Shown here: positions 1 to 8,038 of the stretch, piece after piece
How the letters are laid out: each line of letters starts with the position of its first letter
Numbering within the stretch: position 1 is the stretch's first letter
NCBI GenBank assembly: GCA_963830775.1
Contig: CAWHNT010000047.1
Location: forward strand, 868,001 to 932,000
Origin: CAWHNT01 sp963830775
Lineage (GTDB): Bacteria > Pseudomonadota > Alphaproteobacteria > Geminicoccales > Geminicoccaceae
Direction: 5' to 3'
Length of the DNA stretch: 64,000 bases
Translations under genes and position numbers: made by a program
Notes under the pieces: generated by a model
What the model saw: only the letters and a program-made list of their open reading frames with translations
Told to the model about the DNA's origin: nothing
Databases searched by the model: none

Positions 1-742
1 CAAGTACACGGGCCTCATGGACGCCTACAAGTCCCTGAACGAGGCCCTGGTCCACGGCGGCATCGCCAACAATGTCCGTGTCAGCATGCGCTGGATCGAC
101 GCCGACGAGTTCCTGCGCGGCGACGCCTCGGCCGGCATCCAGGACGTGAACGCCGTCCTGGTGCCGGGCGGCTTCGGCGAGCGCGGGGTCGAGGGCAAGA
201 TCGCCGCCGTCACCTATGCCCGCACCCGCAAGCTGCCCTTCCTCGGCATCTGCTTCGGCATGCAGCTCGCCTGCATCGAGGCCGCCCGCAACCTCGCCGG
301 CATCAACGGCGCCTCCTCGACCGAGTTCGGCCCCTGCGCCGACCCGATCGTGGGCCTGCTCACCGAGTGGGAGCACGAGGGCACGATCCACCGCAGGGGT
401 GCCAACGACAAGCTGGGCGGGACGATGCGGCTGGGCGCCTATCCCTGCCAGATCGAGCCCTCGAGCCTGGCGGCCCGGATCTACGGCTCGAACCGGATCA
501 ACGAGCGGCACCGGCATCGCTACGAGGTCAACATCAACTACAAGGCAGCGCTGGAGGAGGCCGGCCTGAGCTTCTCCGGCATGTCGCCCGACGGCAGGCT
601 GCCGGAGATCGTGGAGAACCCGGACCATCCCTGGTTCGTGGGCGTGCAGTTCCACCCGGAGCTGAAGTCACGGCCCTTCGCGCCGCACCCGCTGTTCGCG
701 GCCTTCATCAAGGCGGCCGTGGACCAATCGAGGCTGGTATGA
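1..742 (+). CDS. pyrG: CTP synthase, C-terminal part (start lies before the window)
   Basis: CTP synthase makes CTP from UTP, ATP and glutamine in the cytoplasm. Only the C-terminal ~246 residues are visible (codon frame begins at base 2) and they form the class I glutamine amidotransferase domain. Visible motifs are PGGFGERG (oxyanion region), the nucleophile elbow GICFGMQ with the catalytic Cys, and the His-Glu pair in VGVQFHPE near the C-terminus. The stop is at 740-742. The next genes are kdsA and eno on the same strand, the pyrG-kdsA-eno order common in proteobacteria, which supports the call. The amidoligase half is outside the window. Confidence 0.97.
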   Translation, partial: KYTGLMDAYKSLNEALVHGGIANNVRVSMRWIDADEFLRGDASAGIQDVNAVLVPGGFGERGVEGKIAAVTYARTRKLPFLGICFGMQLACIEAARNLAGINGASSTEFGPCADPIVGLLTEWEHEGTIHRRGANDKLGGTMRLGAYPCQIEPSSLAARIYGSNRINERHRHRYEVNINYKAALEEAGLSFSGMSPDGRLPEIVENPDHPWFVGVQFHPELKSRPFAPHPLFAAFIKAAVDQSRLV

Positions 743-818
743 GGTGCCAAGTCGCAACTCCTGCCGCACTTGACGCGAGTGCGGGTCCGGGGTCACGGGT
801 TGGCTTCCCGCACCCTGC

Positions 819-1670
819 ATGGTGGTCATGACCTCCCGCACCGTCGAGATCGGCTCCCTCAGCGTCGGCCAGCATCTGCCGCTGGCCCTGATCGCCGGCC
901 CCTGCGCCATCGAGAGCCGCGAGCACTGCCTTGCCGTCGCCACCGAGCTCAAGGCGATCACCGGCCGGCTCGGCATGAAGCTGATCTTCAAGAGCTCGTT
1001 CGACAAGGCCAACCGCACCTCGGCCACGAGCGCTCGCGGGCTGGGCCTGGAACAGGGGCTCACGATCCTGGCCGAGGTCCGCGAGACGCTGGGTGTTCCC
1101 GTCCTCACCGACATCCACGAGAGCTGGCAGTGCCGGCCCGTGGCCGAGGTGGTCGACGTGCTCCAGATCCCGGCCTTCCTCTGTCGCCAGACCGATCTGC
1201 TGCGCGCTGCCGCCGAGACCGGCCGTGCGATCAACGTCAAGAAGGGCCAGTTCCTGGCGCCCTGGGACATGGCGCAGGTGAGCGGCAAGCTCGAGAGCTT
1301 CGGCGCTGAGCGTGTGCTGGTGACCGAGCGCGGCGCCTCGTTCGGCTACAACACGCTCGTGTCCGACATGCGCTCCTTGAGCTATCTCGCTGACACGGGC
1401 TGGCCGGTCGTGTTCGACGCCACCCATTCGGTGCAGCAGCCGGGTGGCCTGGGCGGGCGCAGCGGCGGGCAGCGGCAGTTCGTGCCTCTCCTGGCGCGGG
1501 CGGCGGTCGCGGTGGGGGTGGCGGCCGTCTTCATCGAGACCCACGAGGACCCCGACCGGGCGCCGAGCGACGGCCCGAACATGGTGCCGCTGGCCCGGAT
1601 GGATGAGCTGCTGCGCGACCTCATGCGCTTCGACGAGCTGGCCAAGGCCGCCCCCGTCGTGGCGCTGTGA
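819..1670 (+). CDS. kdsA: 2-dehydro-3-deoxyphosphooctonate aldolase (KDO-8-phosphate synthase)
   Basis: Condenses phosphoenolpyruvate with arabinose 5-phosphate to KDO-8-phosphate, the precursor of the inner-core sugar of lipopolysaccharide, so the cell is Gram-negative with LPS. The 283-residue length is normal. Motifs: LIAGPCAIES near the N-terminus, FKSSFDKANR (substrate loop), DATHSVQQPG and ETHEDPDRAPSDGPN. The Cys in AGPC, the His in DATHS and the later Glu and Asp match the metal-binding set of the metal-dependent class, unlike the E. coli enzyme, which has Asn in place of the Cys. ATG 819 is the longest start; ATG 828 (MTSRTVEIG) is equally possible. It lies 76 bp after pyrG and 19 bp before eno. 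Confidence 0.95.
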   Translation: MVVMTSRTVEIGSLSVGQHLPLALIAGPCAIESREHCLAVATELKAITGRLGMKLIFKSSFDKANRTSATSARGLGLEQGLTILAEVRETLGVPVLTDIHESWQCRPVAEVVDVLQIPAFLCRQTDLLRAAAETGRAINVKKGQFLAPWDMAQVSGKLESFGAERVLVTERGASFGYNTLVSDMRSLSYLADTGWPVVFDATHSVQQPGGLGGRSGGQRQFVPLLARAAVAVGVAAVFIETHEDPDRAPSDGPNMVPLARMDELLRDLMRFDELAKAAPVVAL

Positions 1671-1689
1671 AGGGACAGGGAGGAGAGCA

Positions 1690-2979
1690 ATGAGCCAGAC
1701 CGAGATCAGCGTCATCCGCGGCCGGGAGATCCTGGACAGCCGTGGGAACCCCACGGTCGAGGCCGAGGTGATCCTCGAGGGCGGTGCGCTCGGCCGTGCC
1801 GCCGTGCCGTCCGGTGCCTCCACCGGCTCGCGCGAGGCCCTGGAGCTGCGCGACGGCGACAAGAGCAGGTATCTCGGCAAAGGCGTGCGGCGCGCTGTCG
1901 AGGCTGTCGACGGCGAGATCGCGGACGCGGTCTCGGGCTTCGACGCGCTCGACCAGACCGCCATCGATCAGGCCATGATCGAGCTCGACGGCACGGAGAC
2001 GAAGGAGCGCCTTGGTGCGAACGCGCTCCTGGCCGTGAGCCTCGCCGTGGCCAAGGCCGCCGCCATCGCCACTGGCCAGCCGCTCTACCGCTATCTGGGC
2101 GGCGTCGGCGCCCGCGTGCTGCCGACCCCGCTCATGAACGTGATCAACGGCGGCGCCCACGCCGACAATCCGATCGACATCCAGGAGTTCATGCTCCTCC
2201 CGGTGGGTGCCCAGAGCTTCTCGGAAGCCCTGCGCGCCGGGGCCGAGATCTTCCATTCCTTGCGCAAGGCCCTGAAGGACGCCGGCCACAACACCAATGT
2301 CGGCGACGAGGGCGGCTTCGCGCCCAATCTCGGCAGTGCTGACGAGGCGTTGGGCTTCCTCACCAAGGCGGTCGAAGCTGCCGGCTACAAGGCCGGCGAC
2401 GATATCGTCTTCGCCCTCGACGTGGCTTCCAGCGAGTTCTTCAAGGACGGCAGCTACAACATGACGGGCGAAGGCAAGGTGCTCGATTCGGGCGGGATGG
2501 TCCGCTACCTCGAGGGCCTGTGCAGCCGCTTCCCGATCGTCTCGATCGAGGACGGCATGGCCGAGGGCGACTGGGACGGCTGGGCGCTCCTGACCCGGAG
2601 CCTGGGGGCCAAGGTCCAGCTCGTGGGCGACGACCTCTTCGTCACCAACCCCAAGATCCTGGCCGAGGGCATCGAGCGCGGCATCGCGAACTCGATCCTG
2701 GTCAAGGTCAACCAGATCGGCACCCTGACCGAGACGCTGGACGCCATGCGCATGGCCGCCCGTGCCGGCTATGCCTCGATCGTCTCCCACCGGTCGGGCG
2801 AGACCGAGGACGCCACCATCGCCGACCTCGCCGTCGCCACCGGCTGCGGCCAGATCAAGACCGGCTCGCTTTCCCGCTCCGACCGCCTCGCCAAGTACAA
2901 CCAGCTTCTGCGGATCGAGGAGGAGCTGGGCGACGGGGCGATCTATGCCGGCCGGACCGGCCTCGCCCGGAAAGGCTGA
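1690..2979 (+). CDS. eno: Enolase (phosphopyruvate hydratase)
   Basis: Glycolytic enzyme interconverting 2-phosphoglycerate and phosphoenolpyruvate, and also a component of the RNA degradosome in many proteobacteria. The 429-residue protein begins MSQTEISVIRGREILDS; this start is preceded by GGGAGGAGAG and fits the family length, whereas the upstream-extended frame is not enolase-like. Family signatures are present: GGAHADN, DEGGFAPN, SIEDGMAEGDWDGW, LVGDDLFVTN, the catalytic Lys in VKVNQIGT, and SHRSGETED. PEP supply links it to kdsA just upstream, which consumes PEP, and to the pdh genes downstream. Confidence 0.98.
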   Translation: MSQTEISVIRGREILDSRGNPTVEAEVILEGGALGRAAVPSGASTGSREALELRDGDKSRYLGKGVRRAVEAVDGEIADAVSGFDALDQTAIDQAMIELDGTETKERLGANALLAVSLAVAKAAAIATGQPLYRYLGGVGARVLPTPLMNVINGGAHADNPIDIQEFMLLPVGAQSFSEALRAGAEIFHSLRKALKDAGHNTNVGDEGGFAPNLGSADEALGFLTKAVEAAGYKAGDDIVFALDVASSEFFKDGSYNMTGEGKVLDSGGMVRYLEGLCSRFPIVSIEDGMAEGDWDGWALLTRSLGAKVQLVGDDLFVTNPKILAEGIERGIANSILVKVNQIGTLTETLDAMRMAARAGYASIVSHRSGETEDATIADLAVATGCGQIKTGSLSRSDRLAKYNQLLRIEEELGDGAIYAGRTGLARKG

Positions 2980-2985
2980 GCCTCC

Positions 2986-3330
2986 ATGCCGCACCCGGGC
3001 CGCCTGCTCGCCATGCCGCTCCGCTGGTTTCGCGGCTGGTGGCCCCTGCTCGTGGCCTCGGCCGTGCTCGCCTATTTCGGCTATCACGCCGTGCACGGCC
3101 AGCGCGGCTTCCTGGCCTGGATCGACCGCAACCGGGAGATCGAGGCCACGCGTCAGGATCTGGCTGCCGTGCAGGGCGAGCGGGCGGCCCTGGAGCGCCG
3201 GGTCGCGGGCTTCCGCCCGGGCCATCTCGACCGCGACCTCCTCGAGGAGGAGCTGCGCAAGCTCGGCTATATCAAGAAGAACGAGGTCATCGTGCTGACG
3301 CCGGAAGGGAAGCCCGCCGAGGCCCGTTGA
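2986..3330 (+). CDS. ftsB: FtsB/DivIC-family septum formation initiator
   Basis: Small bitopic division protein of 114 residues, starting 6 bp after eno. It has a positively charged N-terminus, one membrane segment at about residues 19-36 (LLVASAVLAYFGYHAV) and a periplasmic coiled-coil-like stretch (residues 48-75, rich in E, R, L and A). The C-terminal part LRKLGYIKKNEVIVL is typical of alphaproteobacterial FtsB/DivIC proteins, which bridge FtsL and FtsQ in the divisome. The eno-ftsB-pdhA order is common in this class. An internal ATG at 3013 would give a shorter cytoplasmic tail. The family call is firm; orthology to E. coli FtsB rests on position. Confidence 0.85.
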   Translation: MPHPGRLLAMPLRWFRGWWPLLVASAVLAYFGYHAVHGQRGFLAWIDRNREIEATRQDLAAVQGERAALERRVAGFRPGHLDRDLLEEELRKLGYIKKNEVIVLTPEGKPAEAR

Positions 3331-3430
3331 TCGGCAGGCGCGGTCGCGTCACATACAGCACGAGGACGCTGATGCCAGGGCGCCGCCCATGGCCGTAGGG
3401 CCGGGCGCGCGAGGGAGGGGCTAGCACCAG

Positions 3431-4450
3431 ATGGCGCAAGCGAGCACGGCCAGGATCGTGGAGGCCGACTACCAAGAGCGCGCGCAGCCTTCGGCCGAGG
3501 AGCTCCGCACCTTCTACCGGCAGATGCTCCTGATCCGCCGCTTCGAGGAGAAGGCGGGCCAGCTCTACGGCATGGGCCTGATCGGCGGCTTCTGCCACCT
3601 CTATATCGGCCAGGAGGCTGTCGCCGTCGGCATCCAGCACGCGCTGAAGGAGGGCAATTCGGTCATCACCGGCTATCGCGACCACGGCCACATGCTGGTC
3701 TGCAACATGGACCCGCGCCGGGTGATGGCGGAGCTGACCGGCCGCTCCACGGGCTACTCCAAGGGCAAGGGCGGCTCGATGCACATGTTCGCCCGCGACC
3801 GCGGCTTCTACGGCGGGCACGGCATCGTCGGCGCCCAGGTCCCGCTGGGCACCGGCCTCGCCTTCGCCCACAAGTACCGCGAGGATGGCGGCATCGCCGT
3901 CTGCTACCTGGGCGACGGGGCGGTCAACCAGGGCCAGGTCTACGAGGCCTTCAACATGGCCGAGCTGTGGAGCCTGCCGATCGTCTACGTGATCGAGAAC
4001 AACCGCTACGGCATGGGCACCTCGGTGCAGCGTGCCGCCGCCGGCCAGCGCCTGTGCGACCGCGGCATGGCCTACGGCATCCCCGGCCATCAGGTCGACG
4101 GCATGGACGTGGTGGCGGTCCACGAGAAGGCGGCCGAGCTGGTCGAGTTCGTCCGCGGCGGCAACGGGCCCGCCATCCTCGAGGCCATGACCTATCGCTA
4201 TCGCGGCCACTCCATGTCCGATCCGGCCAAATACCGCACCAAGGAAGAGGTGCAGGAGATGCGCGAGCGGCACGACCCGATCGAGGGCCTGCGCAAGCGC
4301 CTGCTGGAGCAGGGCGTGGGCGACGAGGAGGGCTTCAAGCGGATCGACAAGGAGGTCCGCGACATCGTCAACGAGGCCGCCCGCTTCGCCCAGGACACGC
4401 CGGAGCCCGATCCGGCCGAGCTCTGGACCGACGTGCTGGCCAAGTCTTGA
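3431..4450 (+). CDS. pdhA: Pyruvate dehydrogenase E1 component, alpha subunit
   Basis: Thiamine-diphosphate-dependent decarboxylase subunit of the pyruvate dehydrogenase complex (pyruvate to acetyl-CoA), acting with PdhB as an alpha2beta2 E1. The 339-residue length is typical. The TPP motif is clear: GDGAVNQGQVYEAFNMA followed by the ENN of VIENNRYGMGT. GGSMHMF and the late loop YRYRGHSMSDPAKYR are also E1-alpha hallmarks. A strong ribosome binding site (GAGGGAGGGG) precedes the ATG at 3431. First of the pdhA-pdhB-pdhC-lpd-lipA run. Confidence 0.97.
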   Translation: MAQASTARIVEADYQERAQPSAEELRTFYRQMLLIRRFEEKAGQLYGMGLIGGFCHLYIGQEAVAVGIQHALKEGNSVITGYRDHGHMLVCNMDPRRVMAELTGRSTGYSKGKGGSMHMFARDRGFYGGHGIVGAQVPLGTGLAFAHKYREDGGIAVCYLGDGAVNQGQVYEAFNMAELWSLPIVYVIENNRYGMGTSVQRAAAGQRLCDRGMAYGIPGHQVDGMDVVAVHEKAAELVEFVRGGNGPAILEAMTYRYRGHSMSDPAKYRTKEEVQEMRERHDPIEGLRKRLLEQGVGDEEGFKRIDKEVRDIVNEAARFAQDTPEPDPAELWTDVLAKS

Positions 4451-4490
4451 GCCGTCGTCGCGCGCCTAGAAGAATCCGGGGAGCTACCTG

Positions 4491-5927
4491 ATGCCGACGC
4501 CGATCCTGATGCCGGCGCTCTCGCCCACCATGACCGAGGGCAACCTGGCACGCTGGCTCAAGAAGGAGGGCGACACGGTCAAGTCCGGCGACGTCATCGC
4601 CGAGATCGAGACCGACAAGGCCACGATGGAGGTCGAGGCCGTCGACGAGGGCACGCTGGGCAAGATCCTGGTCCAGGAAGGCACGGAGGGCGTCAAGGTC
4701 AACGAGCCCATCGCCATGCTGCTGGGCGAGGGTGAGGATGCGAGTGCTGCCGAAAGCAGCCCACCCCGTCTGGGCACCGGCGACCACGCCCAGCGCGAGC
4801 TCGAGGCGGCCGAGGCCGAACGTGCGGCCGAGCAGCCCAAGCCGGACGCGGACACGGGCGAGAAGAAGCCGGCGGCCGACAGCCCGGCCATGCCCAAGCG
4901 GGTCGCCAAGCCGCCTGAGCGGGAGGTGCCCGAAGGCACCCAGATGGTGAAGATGACCGTCCGCGAAGCCCTGCGCGACGCCATGGCGGAGGAGATGCGC
5001 CGCGACCCCAACGTCTTCCTGATGGGCGAGGAGGTCGCCCAGTATCAGGGTGCCTACAAGGTGAGCCAGGGCCTGCTCGACGAGTTCGGCGCCAAGCGGA
5101 TCATCGACACGCCGATCACCGAGCACGGCTTCGCCGGCTTGGGCGTCGGTGCCGCCATGGCGGGCCTGCGGCCGATCGTGGAGTTCATGACCTGGAACTT
5201 CGCCATGCAGGCGATGGACCACATCATCAACTCGGCGGCCAAGACGCTCTACATGGCGGGCGGCGAGCTGGGCTGCCCGATCGTCTTCCGCGGCCCCAAC
5301 GGTGCCGCCGCGCGCGTGGCGGCCCAGCACAGCCAGGAATACAGCACCTGGTACGCCCACTGCCCGGGCCTCAAGGTCGTGGCCCCCTACAGCGCCGCCG
5401 ACGCCAAGGGCCTGCTCAAGGCCGCGATCCGCGATCCTGACCCGGTCGTCTTCCTGGAGAACGAGGTCCTCTACGGCCACAGCTTCGAGGTCCCCAAGCT
5501 CGACGACTACGTGCTCCCGATCGGCAAGGCGAAGCTCCTGCGCGAAGGCAAGGACGTCACCATCACCGCCTACTCGCTGATGGTCGACCGTGCCCTCAAG
5601 GCGGCCGACAAGCTGGCCGAGGAGGGGATCGAGGCCGAGGTCATCGACCTGCGCACCATCCGCCCGCTCGACGTCGAGACCATCGTCACCTCGGTGCAGA
5701 AGACCAACCGGGTGGTCTCGGTCGAGGAAGGCTGGCCCCGCTTCGGCATGGGGGCGGAGATCGCCGCCATCATGATGGAGGAGGCGTTCGACTGGCTGGA
5801 CGCCCCGGTGCATCGGGTGACCGGCAAGGACGTGCCGATGCCCTACGCCGCCAATCTCGAGCGCCTGGCCCTGCCGCAGGTCGAGGACGTCGTCGCCGCC
5901 GCGAAAGCGGTCTGCTACCGCAACTGA
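4491..5927 (+). CDS. pdhB: Pyruvate dehydrogenase E1 component, beta subunit, with N-terminal lipoyl domain
   Basis: E1-beta subunit, 478 residues, longer than the ~330 of a bare E1-beta because residues 1-80 are a biotinyl/lipoyl domain (lipoylated Lys about residue 43 in ETDKATMEVEA). An Ala/Pro/Glu/Lys-rich linker (about 84-140) leads to the transketolase-like pyrimidine-binding domain (MTVREALRDAMAEEM, FMGEEVAQYQGAYKVS) and the C-terminal transketolase domain. Lipoyl-E1-beta fusions are characteristic of alphaproteobacterial PDH. Its lipoyl domain is nearly identical to that of pdhC, differing at about five of 83 positions. It lies 40 bp after pdhA and 21 bp before pdhC. Confidence 0.96.
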   Translation: MPTPILMPALSPTMTEGNLARWLKKEGDTVKSGDVIAEIETDKATMEVEAVDEGTLGKILVQEGTEGVKVNEPIAMLLGEGEDASAAESSPPRLGTGDHAQRELEAAEAERAAEQPKPDADTGEKKPAADSPAMPKRVAKPPEREVPEGTQMVKMTVREALRDAMAEEMRRDPNVFLMGEEVAQYQGAYKVSQGLLDEFGAKRIIDTPITEHGFAGLGVGAAMAGLRPIVEFMTWNFAMQAMDHIINSAAKTLYMAGGELGCPIVFRGPNGAAARVAAQHSQEYSTWYAHCPGLKVVAPYSAADAKGLLKAAIRDPDPVVFLENEVLYGHSFEVPKLDDYVLPIGKAKLLREGKDVTITAYSLMVDRALKAADKLAEEGIEAEVIDLRTIRPLDVETIVTSVQKTNRVVSVEEGWPRFGMGAEIAAIMMEEAFDWLDAPVHRVTGKDVPMPYAANLERLALPQVEDVVAAAKAVCYRN

Positions 5928-5948
5928 TCGCCTGAGAGCCCATACCCC

Positions 5949-7280
5949 ATGCCGACGCCGATCCTGATGCCGGCGCTGTCGCCGACCATGACCGAGGGCA
6001 ACCTCGCCCGCTGGCTCAAGAACGAGGGCGACGCCGTCAAGTCCGGCGACGTCATCGCCGAGATCGAGACCGACAAGGCCACCATGGAGGTCGAGGCGGT
6101 CGACGAGGGGACCATCGGCAAGATCCTGGTCCAGGCCGGCACCGAGGGCGTGAAGGTCAACGAGCCCATCGCCCTGCTGCTGGGTGAAGGCGAGGATAAG
6201 GCTGCCCTCGAGAGCGGAAGCCCGCCCGAACCCGCACCCAGCACGGCCGACAAGGCCGAGCCGGCACCCGGACCCTCGGCCGAACCGCCGCTTGCCAAGC
6301 CGCCCCGGGGCAACGGCCAAGCCGGCGCCCCGGCAACGCCGGCGCAGGCCGACGGCGAGCGCACCTTCGCGAGCCCGCTGGCCCGCCGGATGGCACAGCA
6401 GGCTGGGCTCGACCTCGGCCAGCTGAAGGGCTCAGGCCCACACGGCCGGATCGTGAAGGCCGACATCGAGGCCGCCCTCGCCCGCAAGCCGGAACAGGCC
6501 AAGCCGGCGGAGCGGCCCGCCGCTCCCGCTCCAGCCGCAGGCCCTCAAGCCGCTACGCCGCCCGCGATCACCCAGCCGACGGCACCGCCTTCGGCGGCCT
6601 ACGAGGAGATAGCACTCTCCAACATGCGCAAGGTGATCGCCAAGCGCCTCACCGAATCGAAGCAGACCATCCCGCACTTCTATCTGTCGCTCGACTGCGA
6701 GCTCGATGCCCTCCTGGAGATGCGCAGCAAGCTCAACGCCCGCGAGGGGGCGGACTACAAGCTCTCGGTCAACGACTTCGTCATCAAGGCCACGGCCCTC
6801 GCCTTGCGCAAGGTCCCCGGCTGCAACGCCTCCTGGGGCGGTGACAAGATCTACCAATACAAGGACATCGACGTCTCGGTTGCAGTCGCGATCGAAGGCG
6901 GCCTGATCACCCCCATCATCCGCCGCGCCGACCAGAAGGGGCTCTCCACCATCTCCACCGAGATGAAGGACCTCGCCAAGCGCGCCAAGGACGGCAAGCT
7001 GAAGCCCGAGGAGTTCCAGGGCGGCGGCTTCTCGATCTCCAACCTGGGCATGTACGGAATCAAGGAGTTCCAGGCCGTCATCAACCCGCCCCAGTCCTGC
7101 ATCCTGGCCGTGGGTGCAGGCGAGCAGCGGCCGGTCGTGAAGGGCGGCGAGATCAAGGTAGCCACGGTAATGACCTGCACGCTGTCGGTCGATCACCGCG
7201 CGGTCGACGGTGCGCTCGGGGCGCAGTTCCTGGCCGAGTTCAAGAAGCTGGTGGAGGATCCGCTGGCGCTGCTGCTGTAG
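5949..7280 (+). CDS. pdhC: Dihydrolipoamide acetyltransferase (PDH E2)
   Basis: Core subunit of the pyruvate dehydrogenase complex that passes the acetyl group from lipoamide to CoA. The 443 residues are a single lipoyl domain (1-80, Lys in ETDKATMEVEA), a Pro/Ala-rich hinge, a peripheral-subunit-binding domain (about 138-175, ASPLARRMAQQAG to SGPHGRIVKADIEAAL) and the acyltransferase domain. The active-site motif DHRAVDGALGAQFL lies near the C-terminus. The gene is followed not by lpd, as usual, but by a vapBC toxin-antitoxin pair and then lpd. Confidence 0.97.
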   Translation: MPTPILMPALSPTMTEGNLARWLKNEGDAVKSGDVIAEIETDKATMEVEAVDEGTIGKILVQAGTEGVKVNEPIALLLGEGEDKAALESGSPPEPAPSTADKAEPAPGPSAEPPLAKPPRGNGQAGAPATPAQADGERTFASPLARRMAQQAGLDLGQLKGSGPHGRIVKADIEAALARKPEQAKPAERPAAPAPAAGPQAATPPAITQPTAPPSAAYEEIALSNMRKVIAKRLTESKQTIPHFYLSLDCELDALLEMRSKLNAREGADYKLSVNDFVIKATALALRKVPGCNASWGGDKIYQYKDIDVSVAVAIEGGLITPIIRRADQKGLSTISTEMKDLAKRAKDGKLKPEEFQGGGFSISNLGMYGIKEFQAVINPPQSCILAVGAGEQRPVVKGGEIKVATVMTCTLSVDHRAVDGALGAQFLAEFKKLVEDPLALLL

Positions 7281-7298
7281 GCGCTGGCCGACGTTGAC

Positions 7299-7312
7299 GA
7301 GCAAGCTTGCTC
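7299..7312. promoter_or_regulatory. 14-bp perfect palindrome upstream of vapBC (candidate operator)
   Basis: GAGCAAGCTTGCTC is a perfect inverted repeat ~40 bp before the vapB start. VapB antitoxins usually bind such palindromes to autoregulate. A 12-bp direct repeat (TAGGTGGAAGGC, at 7317 and 7337) follows and could belong to the same control region. The function is inferred from position only. Confidence 0.45.
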
Positions 7313-7353
7313 TGCCTAGGTGGAAGGCTGTCGGATTAGGTGGAAGGCGGAGC

Positions 7354-7619
7354 ATGGCGCTCAATATCAAGGATTGGCCATACACGAGCTTGCCCGCCGT
7401 CTCGCCGCTGCCACTGGCGAAAGCCTCACCACTGCAGTCAAGGTCGCGATTGAGGACCGTCTCGCGCGTGTCGAGAGGGCGGCCCACAAGCCGGACGCCG
7501 CTCTCGTTGCGAGGCTCGATGCCATCGCCCGGCATTGTGGAGCGCTGCCGGTTCTCGATGATCGTAGCGAGGACGAGATCCTGGGCTACGACGAGAATGG
7601 CCTGCCTGGCCGATGGTGA
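7354..7619 (+). pseudogene. vapB: VapB-type antitoxin with a single-base frameshift after codon 7
   Basis: The gene starts MALNIKD (ATG 7354), the classic beginning of Rv0623-like VapB antitoxins. The expected continuation HELARRLAAATGESLTTAVK is in another reading frame. Between GAT (Asp7) and CAC (His) there are 8 bases where 9 would keep frame, so one base is missing around 7375-7382. An alternative in-frame start is GTG 7320, which would give a 99-residue protein with an unrelated N-terminus in place of the DNA-binding strand. The C-terminal half (toxin-neutralising part, ending ENGLPGRW) is intact and overlaps the vapC start by 7 bp. The cause may be real inactivation or a sequencing error. 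Confidence 0.75.
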
Positions 7620-7999
7620 TCGATAGCTCGGCTGTTCTGGCTATCCTTCAGGACGAGCCCGAGCGCGCAACTTTCAACCGTGCTATCGCAGCGGATCGGG
7701 TGCGGCTTCTATCGGCTGCCAACTATCTCGAAGTGGCGATCATCATTGACCGCCGCCGCGGTGAAGAAGGAGCGCGGGATCTGCGGCACTATCTGATCGA
7801 CGCCGCCATCAACATCGTCCCAGTCTCGGCATCGCAGGCGGAGCTTGCCCGCGCAGCCTACCGGCGGTTCGGTCGCGGCTATCATCCCGCACGGCTCAAC
7901 TTCGGCGATTGCCTCGCCTACGCTCTTGCACAGGAGACCGGCGAGCCTCTGCTGTTCAAGGGCGAGGACTTCCCGCGCACAGACGTGGCGACGGTCTGA
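7613..7999 (+). CDS. vapC: VapC-type PIN-domain ribonuclease toxin
   Basis: 128-residue PIN-domain toxin expected to cleave RNA (often initiator tRNA or rRNA) when not held by VapB. The acidic metal-binding residues are all visible: Asp4 in MVIDSSA, the Glu in NYLEVAI and the Asp in FGDCLAYALA, followed by the typical KGEDF. It is intact even though the antitoxin frame upstream is broken. It lies inside the pdhC-lpd interval, on the same strand and with only 39 bp to lpd, so read-through from the pdh promoter would express it. Confidence 0.9.
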   Translation: MVIDSSAVLAILQDEPERATFNRAIAADRVRLLSAANYLEVAIIIDRRRGEEGARDLRHYLIDAAINIVPVSASQAELARAAYRRFGRGYHPARLNFGDCLAYALAQETGEPLLFKGEDFPRTDVATV

Positions 8000-8038
8000 C
8001 GCCGGACACGGGCCAACCGAAACAAGGGGAGGGCACCG

